From Actinomadura sp. 6K520 (GTDB lineage: Bacteria > Actinomycetota > Actinomycetes > Streptosporangiales > Streptosporangiaceae), in NCBI RefSeq assembly GCF_004349245.1, contig NZ_SMLC01000040.1, positions 1-50,640 of the forward strand: a stretch of 50,640 nucleotides of DNA, given 5' to 3'. Under the pieces are notes generated by a model. The model ran no database searches, was not told the DNA's origin, and saw only the letters and a program-made list of their open reading frames with translations. Position 1 is the stretch's first letter; every line of letters starts with the position of its first letter. A program made the position numbers and the translations under genes. Below are positions 41,463-49,227 of this stretch, one piece after another.

Positions 41463-42425
41463 ATGAAGGGAAACGCTCCCCGGTTCCGGGCCTCACTCGG
41501 CACCGCCGCTCTCGCCCTCACCGCCCTCACCGCCTGCGGGGACGCCGGCACGGCCACGCGGAGCGCGGAGCCGCCGGGCGGCGGCGCGTCCCGCGTCCCG
41601 GTCTCCGCATCGCCGCCCGCGACGTCCGATCCCAAGGTGACGGAGCAGATCCGCCGCCTGGAAAAGGCCCGTGACATGCGCATCGGCGCCTACATCCTCG
41701 ACATGGGCACCGGCCGGGCCCTCGGCCACCGGGCGGACGAGACGTTCCCGTTCGCCTCGACGTTCAAGGCGATGGCGTGCGGCGCGGCCCTGCAGAAGGC
41801 CCGCCGCTCCGACCCCGGGCTGATGGACCGCGTCATCCGCTACAAGGAGAGCGACCTCAGCCCCCACTCCCCCGTCACCGAGAAGCATGTGAAGACCGGC
41901 ATGACCGTCGCCGACCTGTGCCACGCGACGATCACGAAAAGCGACAACACGGCGGGGAACCTCGTCCTGAAGCAGATCGGTGGTCCCGCCGGGCTCACCG
42001 CCTTCTTCCGCTCGCTCGGCGACCGGGTCAGCCGCTCCGACCGCTGGGAACCCGCCCTCAACGACTGGCGGCCGGGCGAGAAGCGCGACACGACCGCGCC
42101 CCGCGTCTGGGCGGCCGACCTGGGGTCCCTCACCGTGGGCGACGCCCTCGTCCCCGCGGATCGCAAGCGGTTGGTCGGCTGGCTGAAGGCCACGGTCACC
42201 GGGGACGAGCGCATCCGCGCGGGCCTGCCGGACGGCTGGACGGCCGGCGACAAGACCGGCACCGGCGGCACCTACGGCTCCGCCAACGACATCGCCGTCG
42301 CCTGGCCGCCGTCCGGCGCCCCGGTCGTCATAGCGATCCTGACGACCAAGCGGACCCCGGACGCCGACCCCGACGAACAGGCGATAGCCCGAACCACCAC
42401 CATCCTGATCCAGGCTCTCCGCTAG
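41463..42425 (+). CDS. Class A beta-lactamase, lipoprotein form
   Basis: 320 residues. A lipoprotein signal with lipobox LTAC (Cys about 25) is followed by a Pro/Ser-rich linker and a complete class A beta-lactamase domain: STFK (Ser99, Lys102), SDN (160-162), the omega-loop EPALN (Glu196 to Asn200) and KTG (264-266). All catalytic residues are present, so it should be an active serine beta-lactamase anchored outside the membrane. The start ATG 41463 has no clear ribosome binding site; a leaderless message is possible. It is convergent with the PBP gene (12 bp apart) and close to a LysR/serine-hydrolase pair resembling bla regulators. Confidence 0.93.
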   Translation: MKGNAPRFRASLGTAALALTALTACGDAGTATRSAEPPGGGASRVPVSASPPATSDPKVTEQIRRLEKARDMRIGAYILDMGTGRALGHRADETFPFASTFKAMACGAALQKARRSDPGLMDRVIRYKESDLSPHSPVTEKHVKTGMTVADLCHATITKSDNTAGNLVLKQIGGPAGLTAFFRSLGDRVSRSDRWEPALNDWRPGEKRDTTAPRVWAADLGSLTVGDALVPADRKRLVGWLKATVTGDERIRAGLPDGWTAGDKTGTGGTYGSANDIAVAWPPSGAPVVIAILTTKRTPDADPDEQAIARTTTILIQALR

Positions 42426-42437
42426 TGCGGTGGGGAG

Positions 42438-44087
42438 TCACAGTCCCCTGAGGAACTTCGCGGCGATGGGGGCGGCGGCTTCCGCGCCGGTGCCGCCGTC
42501 CTCGACGATGACGGCGAAGGCGATGTCCTTGCGGTAGCCGATGAACCAGGCGTGGGTCGGTGGTTCCTCGCCCGACCCGAACTCGGCGGTCCCGGTCTTG
42601 CCCGCGGTCCCGGACGGGAAGCGGACGTCGGACGCGGTGCCCTCGCTGACCACGGCGGGCATCAGGACCTGCAGGGCCTTCTCGACCGCGGGCTCCAGCT
42701 TCTTCGGCGGCACCGGCTTGCGGCCGTTCGCGTCGAGGGCCTTCGAGGCGAGGGCCGCGTCGACGATGCGGGGGGAGCGCCAGGTGCCGTCCGCCGCCGC
42801 GGCGGCGACGCTCGCCATGTTGAGCGGGCTCGTAAGCACCTTGCCCTGGCCGAACGACGCGGACGCCAGGGCGGTGTCGTCCTTGTTCTGCGGGAACGCG
42901 GCGCGGACGGCGGGGAGCCCCGCGATGATCGGGACGTTGAACCCGAACTGGCCGGCGACCTCGGTGAGCCGCTTCTCGCCGAGCTTGTCCACGGCGAGGC
43001 GCGCGAACGTGGTGTTGCACGAGTGCGCGAACGCCTCGCGGAACGGGATCCTCCCGAACTCCTCGTCCTCGTAGTTGCGGAACGAGCGGCCGCCGACCGT
43101 GGTGGTGGCGGGGCAGCCGACGCTCGTGTTCACCCCCACCCCGCCCGCCACGAGGGCGGCGGCGGTGACGACCTTGAACGTCGAGCCGGGCGGGTACTGG
43201 CCCATCAGGGCGCGGTTGTAGCCGCCGGGCTTGTTGGCCACGGCGAGGATCTCGCCGGTGGAGGCGCGCAGCGCGACCATGGAGGCGGGCTTCCTCGCGT
43301 CGGCGAGGGCCGTGCCCGCCGCGGACTGGACGTCCGGGTCGATCGTCGTCTTCAGCGGCTCACCGTCGGAGCCGCCGAACCGCTCCAGCGTCTTCACCTC
43401 GGTGTCCTCGGCGTCGACGATCTGCACGGCGAGCGCGGGCGTCCCGGCGAGGCGGCGCTCGTACTGCCGGTGCAGGCCGTCGGTGCCGACCGCGTCGCCC
43501 TCCCGGTACGGCGGGCCGAGCTCCTTCGCGGCCTTGGCGGACGCGGTCCCGAGCGGCCCGGCGAGTTGGCGGGCGGACCCGGACGGCGAGGCGCTCAGCA
43601 CGCTGCCGTCCGCCGCGAGGACGGAGGCGCGGCCGGGCCAGTCGCGGGCCGTGCGCAGCCGCTGCCCCTCCTTGAGCTCCGGATGCAGCAGTCCCGGCGA
43701 CCAGCGGACGCGCCATTCACCGTCCCGCTCGACCAGCGCCATGGCGCCGTCGTAACTGAAGGGACGGGTTCGGGCCAGCGTCAGCTCGGCGGTGTAGGAC
43801 CCTTTCGCCTCGCCGCCGTCCGCGTCCCGCATGGAGGCGAGGGTGTAGCGCTGGCCGGTGACGGCCATGTCGTCCCGCATGCGGGTGAAGCGCTGCTCGA
43901 AGTCGGCGGGCGGCCGGTCGGTCAGCGCCTTCATCGCGGCGAGGTCGCCCCCGGTCCAGGCCGCGAGGTAACGCTCCGCGGTGTCCCGCGGGTCCTCGCC
44001 CCGGCGCAGGAACCACACCGCCCCCGTCCCCACGATCACGACCACCACCGCGACGGCCGCGGCGATGATCACTCGTGATCGGTGCAT
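42438..44087 (-). CDS. Penicillin-binding protein (class B-like transpeptidase with NTF2-like domain)
   Basis: 549 residues from ATG 44087, preceded by AAGGGAG. One N-terminal membrane helix (about 7-27) anchors it. An NTF2-like/MecA_N-type domain (about 35-140) and a dimerisation-like linker precede the transpeptidase domain (about 270-549) with STFK (Ser302), SCN (in AHSCNTTF) and KTG (Lys497, GKTGTAEF). It would cross-link peptidoglycan and is a beta-lactam target; MecA_N-type proteins are often low-affinity. It is divergent from the LysR gene across a 111-bp AT-richer promoter region, which suggests LysR control. Confidence 0.92.
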   Translation of the reverse strand: MHRSRVIIAAAVAVVVVIVGTGAVWFLRRGEDPRDTAERYLAAWTGGDLAAMKALTDRPPADFEQRFTRMRDDMAVTGQRYTLASMRDADGGEAKGSYTAELTLARTRPFSYDGAMALVERDGEWRVRWSPGLLHPELKEGQRLRTARDWPGRASVLAADGSVLSASPSGSARQLAGPLGTASAKAAKELGPPYREGDAVGTDGLHRQYERRLAGTPALAVQIVDAEDTEVKTLERFGGSDGEPLKTTIDPDVQSAAGTALADARKPASMVALRASTGEILAVANKPGGYNRALMGQYPPGSTFKVVTAAALVAGGVGVNTSVGCPATTTVGGRSFRNYEDEEFGRIPFREAFAHSCNTTFARLAVDKLGEKRLTEVAGQFGFNVPIIAGLPAVRAAFPQNKDDTALASASFGQGKVLTSPLNMASVAAAAADGTWRSPRIVDAALASKALDANGRKPVPPKKLEPAVEKALQVLMPAVVSEGTASDVRFPSGTAGKTGTAEFGSGEEPPTHAWFIGYRKDIAFAVIVEDGGTGAEAAAPIAAKFLRGL

Positions 44088-44153
44088 GTCGGTCTCCCTT
44101 CCCCCCTGATCAAGGCACCAGAACACCAGCCGCACGGTGAAATGTCCAAGATT

Positions 44154-44181
44154 TAGATCTATGTCAGAGAGATATGTAGAT
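44154..44181. promoter_or_regulatory. LysR-type operator in the PBP/lysR divergent promoter
   Basis: ATCTA (44157-44161) and TAGAT (44177-44181) form an interrupted inverted repeat with 15 bases between, and TAGATCTA (44154-44161) is an 8-bp palindrome. The region is clearly more AT-rich than its surroundings. T-N11-A/ATC-N9-GAT-like sites of this kind are normal for LysR regulators acting on a divergent target. Confidence 0.6.
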
Positions 44182-44198
44182 TGATATCGTCGCTGCTC

Positions 44199-45161
44199 GT
44201 GAACCTCGTCGGGCATCTGCGGTGCTTCGTCGCCGTGGCCGAGGAACTCCACTTCGGCCGGGCGGCCGAGCGGCTCGGCATGGCGCAGCCGCCGCTGAGC
44301 CAGCGGATCCAGCGGCTGGAGCGCGAACTCGGCGTGCGGCTGTTCGACCGGTCGAGCCGGAAGGTGGGGCTGACCGCGCCGGGAAGGCTACTCCTGGACG
44401 AGGCCCGTGACATCCTCACCCGCGTGGACCGCATCTACTCCGTCGCCGAGCGGGCCAGGCTCGGCGAGGTCGGCACCGTGCGCGCGGGTCTGCCGAGCGA
44501 TCTCGGCGGCCCGATCGTCGCGGCGCTGATCGCGGCGTTCCGGGCGCGGCGCCCGGACCTGCGGCTCGACCTGCGGGAGACGGGGACGGCCGAGCAGGTC
44601 CGCGCGCTCGCGGAGGGCGCGCTGGACGCCGGGATCGTGCGGCACCCGTGCGACTCCCGCGACCTGGAGCTCGGCCCGATGCTGGGCCGGCCACTCGGCG
44701 TGCTCCTGCCCGCGGCCTCGGACCTGGCCGCGTCCCCCGAGGTTCATCTCGCCGACCTCGCCGGGCGCGACCTCGTGGTCTCACCGCGCGAGGAGGCGCC
44801 CGGCGCCTACGACGACCTGCTGGCGGCCTGCCGCCGGCACGGCTACGCGCCCGGCGCCGTCCACGAGGCGCGGCACCCGCAGTTCGCGCTGGGGCTCGTC
44901 CTCGCGGGGACGGCCGTGGCCCTCGTTCCCCGCGTCGACGACACCGCCGGGGTGACGTGGCGTCCGCTGGTGGGGGAACCGCTGGCGTGGCGGACGTCGT
45001 GCATCTGGCGGCGGGCCGGCGACCCCGAGCACGTCCGCGCGATCACCGACTTCGTCGCCGTCGCGACCGCCGTCCTGCGGCGCGAGGCGGGCATGACGCC
45101 GCTGGACACCGCACCCGCGCGGCGTGTCGTCCCGCGGCCGTCCTCGGGGTTCCTGGCATGA
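44199..45161 (+). CDS. LysR-family transcriptional regulator, BlaA/AmpR-like
   Basis: 320 residues from GTG 44199 (VNLVGHLRCFVAVAEELHFGRAAERLG); TTG 44181 would add six. The helix-turn-helix (about 5-60) includes AAERLGMAQPPLSQRIQRLERELGVRLFDR, the LysR signature. An effector-binding domain (about 90-290) follows. It is divergent from a PBP and its ATG-TGA end overlaps the next gene, a beta-lactamase-fold protein. This is the layout of blaA-blaB, the activator pair of the Streptomyces cacaoi beta-lactamase, so a role in beta-lactam induction is likely but not proven. Confidence 0.88.
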   Translation: MNLVGHLRCFVAVAEELHFGRAAERLGMAQPPLSQRIQRLERELGVRLFDRSSRKVGLTAPGRLLLDEARDILTRVDRIYSVAERARLGEVGTVRAGLPSDLGGPIVAALIAAFRARRPDLRLDLRETGTAEQVRALAEGALDAGIVRHPCDSRDLELGPMLGRPLGVLLPAASDLAASPEVHLADLAGRDLVVSPREEAPGAYDDLLAACRRHGYAPGAVHEARHPQFALGLVLAGTAVALVPRVDDTAGVTWRPLVGEPLAWRTSCIWRRAGDPEHVRAITDFVAVATAVLRREAGMTPLDTAPARRVVPRPSSGFLA

Positions 45162-46156
45162 GCGACGCGAACCGGGGGGCGTGGGGTGCCGACCCCCCAC
45201 AGGCACAGCGCATGAGCGGGTTGAGCGGGGCGAGCCCGGAGGTACCGGACGTCCGGGCGGAGGTCACCGGGCGGGCGGAGGTCACCGGGCGGATCGAGGC
45301 GGAGTTCCGGGCCGCCGGGGTGACCGGCTGGCTGCACGTCGTGGACATGGACAGCGGGCGGGAGGTCGCCGTCCGCGCCGACGCCCCGGTCGTCCTCGCC
45401 TCGGTGTTCAAGGTGCCGCTGCTCGTCGCGTTCCACCGGCAGGCCGCCGCGGGCGTCCTCGACCCGGCCGAGCCGGTCACGCTGGACCCGGGCGACCGCA
45501 CCGCCGGGCCGACCGGGATCTCGGGGATGCTGGACGAGGTGCGCATGTCGCTCCGCGACCTGACCTTCCTGATGATCACCGTGAGCGACAACGCGGCCGC
45601 CGACGCCGTCCTCGACCGGGTCGGCCGGGACGCGGTCAACGCGGCCGCCGCCGCGCTGGGACTCCGCGACACGGTCGTCGAGGTCAGCGGGCGCGAACTG
45701 CACGAGTCGCTGCTGGCGGACGCGGGCGTGACCGGGTTCGCGGACGTGTGGTCCCGGCTGGACGAGCCCGGGGTGGCCGCGCGGCTGCGCGCCCTCGACC
45801 CGCTCCGCACGAGCCGCAGCACCCCCCGCGACATGACCCGGCTGCTCTCGATGATTTGGCGGGACGAGGCCGCGCCGCCGGACGGGTGCGCGGCGATGCG
45901 GCGGCTCCTCGGGCTCCAGGTCTGGCCGCACCGGCTGTCGTCCGGGTTCCCGTTCGACGACGTCGTCGTCAGCGGGAAGACCGGAACGCTGCCGACCCTG
46001 CGCAACGAGGTCGGCGCGGTCGAGTACCCGGACGGGGGCCGGTACGCGGTCGCGGTCTTCACCCGGTCGCTGCTGCCGGTCGCCGTCCTGCCGCGGGCGG
46101 ACGCCGTCATCGGCACCGCCGCCCGGCTGGCCGTCGAGGCGCTCCGCCGTCCCTGA
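45158..46156 (+). CDS. Beta-lactamase-fold serine hydrolase without signal peptide (BlaB-like)
   Basis: 332 residues. ATG 45158 overlaps the lysR stop (ATGA), so it is translationally coupled. The penicillin-recognising motifs SVFK (Ser82, Lys85), SDN (143-145) and SGKTGT (Lys274) are all present, but I find no omega-loop ExxLN, needed for hydrolysis in class A enzymes. There is no signal peptide or membrane helix; the N-terminus is polar with a short repeat (AEVTGRAEVTG, from a 15-bp tandem). A cytoplasmic sensor or acylated adaptor for the LysR regulator is the best reading, as for S. cacaoi BlaB. Confidence 0.87.
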   Translation: MSDANRGAWGADPPQAQRMSGLSGASPEVPDVRAEVTGRAEVTGRIEAEFRAAGVTGWLHVVDMDSGREVAVRADAPVVLASVFKVPLLVAFHRQAAAGVLDPAEPVTLDPGDRTAGPTGISGMLDEVRMSLRDLTFLMITVSDNAAADAVLDRVGRDAVNAAAAALGLRDTVVEVSGRELHESLLADAGVTGFADVWSRLDEPGVAARLRALDPLRTSRSTPRDMTRLLSMIWRDEAAPPDGCAAMRRLLGLQVWPHRLSSGFPFDDVVVSGKTGTLPTLRNEVGAVEYPDGGRYAVAVFTRSLLPVAVLPRADAVIGTAARLAVEALRRP

Positions 46157-46201
46157 ACCGTCCCTGCACCGTCCCTGAACCGCCCCTGCACCGTCCCCGA
46201 A
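46147..46201. repeat. Five 11-bp tandem units across the blaB-like stop codon
   Basis: CCGTCCCTGAA, CCGTCCCTGCA, CCGTCCCTGAA, CCGCCCCTGCA and CCGTCCCCGAA follow each other without gaps. Position 10 alternates A/C, giving a 22-bp higher-order period. The TGA stop (46154-46156) lies in the first unit; the rest is intergenic. No more structure is seen up to the next gene at 46329. Confidence 0.9.
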
Positions 46202-46328
46202 CTTCGGTGCGGCCCCTATATCACTGATCGGCCTGTCCGCTACACCCGATCCGCGTGACCGCCAAGCCAGCACTCCCTCGGGAAACATAAGCTGTACCCC
46301 GGCTTTGATCACTCTTGGGGAGACTTCG

Positions 46329-49199
46329 TTGCGGCTGCCGGAGCATCTGGAGCTACTGCTCACCGACGAGCCGGTGCTCGACGTCTACTCGTACGGCCCG
46401 TGGCGCGTCCCGGACGGGCTGTTCGAGGAGATCGCGGCACGGATCGACGGGCTGGCGGCCGACCCGCGGGCGGCGGAGCTGACGACCGACGAGCACAAGC
46501 TGCTCACGCTGCCCGCGACGCTGGTCACCGCGGAGATCTTCGGCATCCTCGCGTTCCTGCCGGGCGGCGGCGCGATCAAGGCGGGGTCGTACTCGCAGCT
46601 CCCCGAGCGGCTGCTGCACCGGCACCTGGTGAACCCGGGCCCGCTCAGCACCCGGATGACCCGGTGGGACGCGCCGGGCGGGCGGTGGCGCCCGCCGGTC
46701 GACTGGCTGATCGAGGCGCCCGACCGGGAGCTGGCGATCGACCTGGCCCGCGACTGCCTGTCGGTACTGGAGGGCATCGAGCCGCTGGAGGAGCGCCGCA
46801 AGGCGCTGCTGCGGCTGTACGACGACGCGCCCGCGTGCGACGTGAACCTGCCGAAGCTGGAGCTGCGGGAGCACTGGCACGCGCATGCCGGCGACGACAT
46901 CGTCACGGCGGTGCCCGAGCTGCTCGGCCCGGTCGGCTACCTGGAGTGGGTGTGCACGGGGCTGCTGGCGTCCTACGAGGTGCTGGCCGAGGCGGCGCCG
47001 CGTGACGAGAGCGTCGAGACCCACCTGATCCAGTTGCTGCTGCAGGGCAGCATGGAGCACGTCCCGGCGGAGCTGGCCGTCGCGCTGGGCGAGGAGCGGT
47101 ACCACGAGCTGCGGCGGCGGTTCCCCGCCGAGCGCCGCGGGTTCAAGCCCGGGGCCTGGCAGGAGCGGACGCGCGCGTGGCTCGTCCGGGCGCTGGTCGC
47201 GGGCGCCGCCGACGCCTGCCGGGGCTGGCTCGACATGGCGATGCGGTTCATCGCGATCGCCCAGGGCCTGCCCGGCGACCCGTGGTTCCCGAAGGCCGAG
47301 TGGATTCCGGTCGGCCAGTTCCAGACCGACCTGCGCCGCCTGTACGCGCCGCGCCGCCGCGTCGTCAACCCGCTCACCGAGACGCTCAGGAGCGTCCCGG
47401 AACCGGACGGGGACGCCGCCGCGCGCACCGGCGGCAGGCCGGCCGGACCGGCGGAGATCGCGACGTCGCTGGTCGGGCAGCCCGAGGTGGTCGCGGCGCT
47501 GGACGAGCTGACCCGCGGCGAGGAACCCGTCCGGCTGCTGATCGCCGGCCCGGACGGCACCGGCAAGCGGGACGCCGCGCAGGAGCTCGGCCGGGCCCTG
47601 GCCCTCGGCCGCGACCCGCACTGGATCACCGACAACCTGCTCACCGGCCAGCGGCTGTCGGACGCCGTCGCCAAGCTGCACGCCGACGCCCGCGACTGCG
47701 CGGGCGACCGGCTCCTGATCATCGAGGGCCTGGACGCCATCGTCGCCGACCCCGGCAACGGGGAGGCCATCGCCGCGGAGCTGCACCGGCTGCTGGCCGT
47801 GCATCCCGAGCTGCACGTGGTGGCGCTGGCCGACGCGGGCGGCGACGAACGGATCCGCGACATCAACCCCGTCCTGCCGCAGCGGTTCCGGATCGCGCGG
47901 ACCCGGCCGTTCACCGCGCAGGGCCACGCCGAGCTGTTCCGCCGCGCCCTGGAGGCCCGCGGCGCCCGCGGCACCCGGCAGGCGATCGAGGCGGCGGGCG
48001 TGCTGCTGGCCGCGACCCCGCCGATGCAGACGCTCCGCAACGCCCGCCTCGCCCCCCACCTCGCCGACCTGGTCGTCGCGGCGGCCCGCGCCCGCGCCCG
48101 CGCCGCCGCGGCGGGCGACGCGGCGGCGCGGGCGGCGAACGGGGGGACGGCGGACGGGGGGACGGCGGACGGCACCGCGCCGAAGACCGCCCTGGTCATC
48201 CGCAAGCAGGACATCCCGGACACGCTGGACACCTCGCAGGCCACCGGCAACCCGCTCGCCGAGCTGCGCGACCTCACCGGCCTGGAGACCGTCAAGCACG
48301 AGATCGCGCTGCTCGTCGCCGGGACGCACGCGGCGCGGCTGCGCAGCGAGTCCGGGCTGACGATCACCCCGCCGACCCGGCACATGGTGTTCACCGGCAA
48401 CCCCGGGACCGGCAAGACGATGGTGGCGCGGCTGCTCGGCCGCATCTACAAGCGGCTCGGCGTGCTGTCGTCCGGGCACCTGGTCGAGGCGTCCCGCGCC
48501 CACCTCGTCGGCGAGTACATCGGGCAGACCGCGCCCCGCACCCGCCGGCTGGTGGAACGCGCGCTCGGCGGCGTGCTGTTCATCGACGAGGCGTACACCC
48601 TCACCCAGTCACCGCTGAAGGGCGACTACGGGCACGAGGCGATCGCCGAGCTGGTGAAGCTGATGGAGGACCACCGCGAGGACCTCGTGGTCATCGTGGC
48701 CGGGTACGAGCAGGAGATGGCGGAGTTCCTCGCCGCCAACCCGGGCCTCGACTCCCGCTTCCCCAAGCAGATCCACTTCCCCGACTACACCGACGACGAG
48801 CTGATCACCCTGTTCGGCCAGCTCGCCGCCGCGGACGGTTTCCGGCTCGCGCCCGGCACCGAGGACGTCCTGCTGGCGATGCTGCGCCGCGCGCCCCGCG
48901 GCCCGTCGTTCGGCAACGGGCGGCTGATGCGCAACATGCTGGACGTGGCGGTCGCGAACCAGGCCGACCGCGTCGCGTCCGCCGCGGTCGCGGCCGGTAG
49001 GGAGGGCGCCGCTGGCAAGGAGAGTGCGGCCGGGAAGGAGGGTGCGGCCGGGAAGGAGGGTCGCGGGGGCAGCGGCGGGAGCGGCAAGGGCCGCCGGCCC
49101 GCCAAGTCGCCCAGCAAGAAGGACCTGGTCACGCTCACGGCCGCCGACCTGCCGCCCCTCCTGGACCACCCCGAGGAGTTCTTCGGCCTGTACCTCTGA
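46329..49199 (+). CDS. Large protein with degenerate plus CbbX-type AAA+ domains
   Basis: 956 residues from TTG 46329, preceded by GGGGAG (TTG 46305 would add eight). Residues 1-370 are a mostly helical region I do not recognise. AAA domain 1 (about 375-590) has a P-loop GPDGTGKR (407-414) but a Walker B of LLIIEGLDA, so ATP hydrolysis may be impaired. A Gly/Ala/Thr linker (about 590-640) leads to AAA domain 2 (about 655-890), a CbbX/CfxQ type with GNPGTGKT (690-697) and VLFIDEAYTL (Asp753, Glu754). A tail of GAAGKE repeats and a basic segment ends the protein. No partner gene is evident; a remodelling ATPase is inferred. Confidence 0.85.
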   Translation: MRLPEHLELLLTDEPVLDVYSYGPWRVPDGLFEEIAARIDGLAADPRAAELTTDEHKLLTLPATLVTAEIFGILAFLPGGGAIKAGSYSQLPERLLHRHLVNPGPLSTRMTRWDAPGGRWRPPVDWLIEAPDRELAIDLARDCLSVLEGIEPLEERRKALLRLYDDAPACDVNLPKLELREHWHAHAGDDIVTAVPELLGPVGYLEWVCTGLLASYEVLAEAAPRDESVETHLIQLLLQGSMEHVPAELAVALGEERYHELRRRFPAERRGFKPGAWQERTRAWLVRALVAGAADACRGWLDMAMRFIAIAQGLPGDPWFPKAEWIPVGQFQTDLRRLYAPRRRVVNPLTETLRSVPEPDGDAAARTGGRPAGPAEIATSLVGQPEVVAALDELTRGEEPVRLLIAGPDGTGKRDAAQELGRALALGRDPHWITDNLLTGQRLSDAVAKLHADARDCAGDRLLIIEGLDAIVADPGNGEAIAAELHRLLAVHPELHVVALADAGGDERIRDINPVLPQRFRIARTRPFTAQGHAELFRRALEARGARGTRQAIEAAGVLLAATPPMQTLRNARLAPHLADLVVAAARARARAAAAGDAAARAANGGTADGGTADGTAPKTALVIRKQDIPDTLDTSQATGNPLAELRDLTGLETVKHEIALLVAGTHAARLRSESGLTITPPTRHMVFTGNPGTGKTMVARLLGRIYKRLGVLSSGHLVEASRAHLVGEYIGQTAPRTRRLVERALGGVLFIDEAYTLTQSPLKGDYGHEAIAELVKLMEDHREDLVVIVAGYEQEMAEFLAANPGLDSRFPKQIHFPDYTDDELITLFGQLAAADGFRLAPGTEDVLLAMLRRAPRGPSFGNGRLMRNMLDVAVANQADRVASAAVAAGREGAAGKESAAGKEGAAGKEGRGGSGGSGKGRRPAKSPSKKDLVTLTAADLPPLLDHPEEFFGLYL
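49003..49062. repeat. 18-bp in-frame tandem repeat in the AAA protein tail
   Basis: About three copies of an 18-bp unit related to GGTGCGGCCGGGAAGGAG encode repeated GAAGKE/SAAGKE residues. A similar short in-frame repeat, GGGGGGACGGCGGAC twice (around 48140-48170), codes GGTADGGTADG in the linker before the second AAA domain. Confidence 0.8.
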
Positions 49200-49227
49200 G
49201 CCGGTACCGCCGGTGCCGCCGGGGCCG

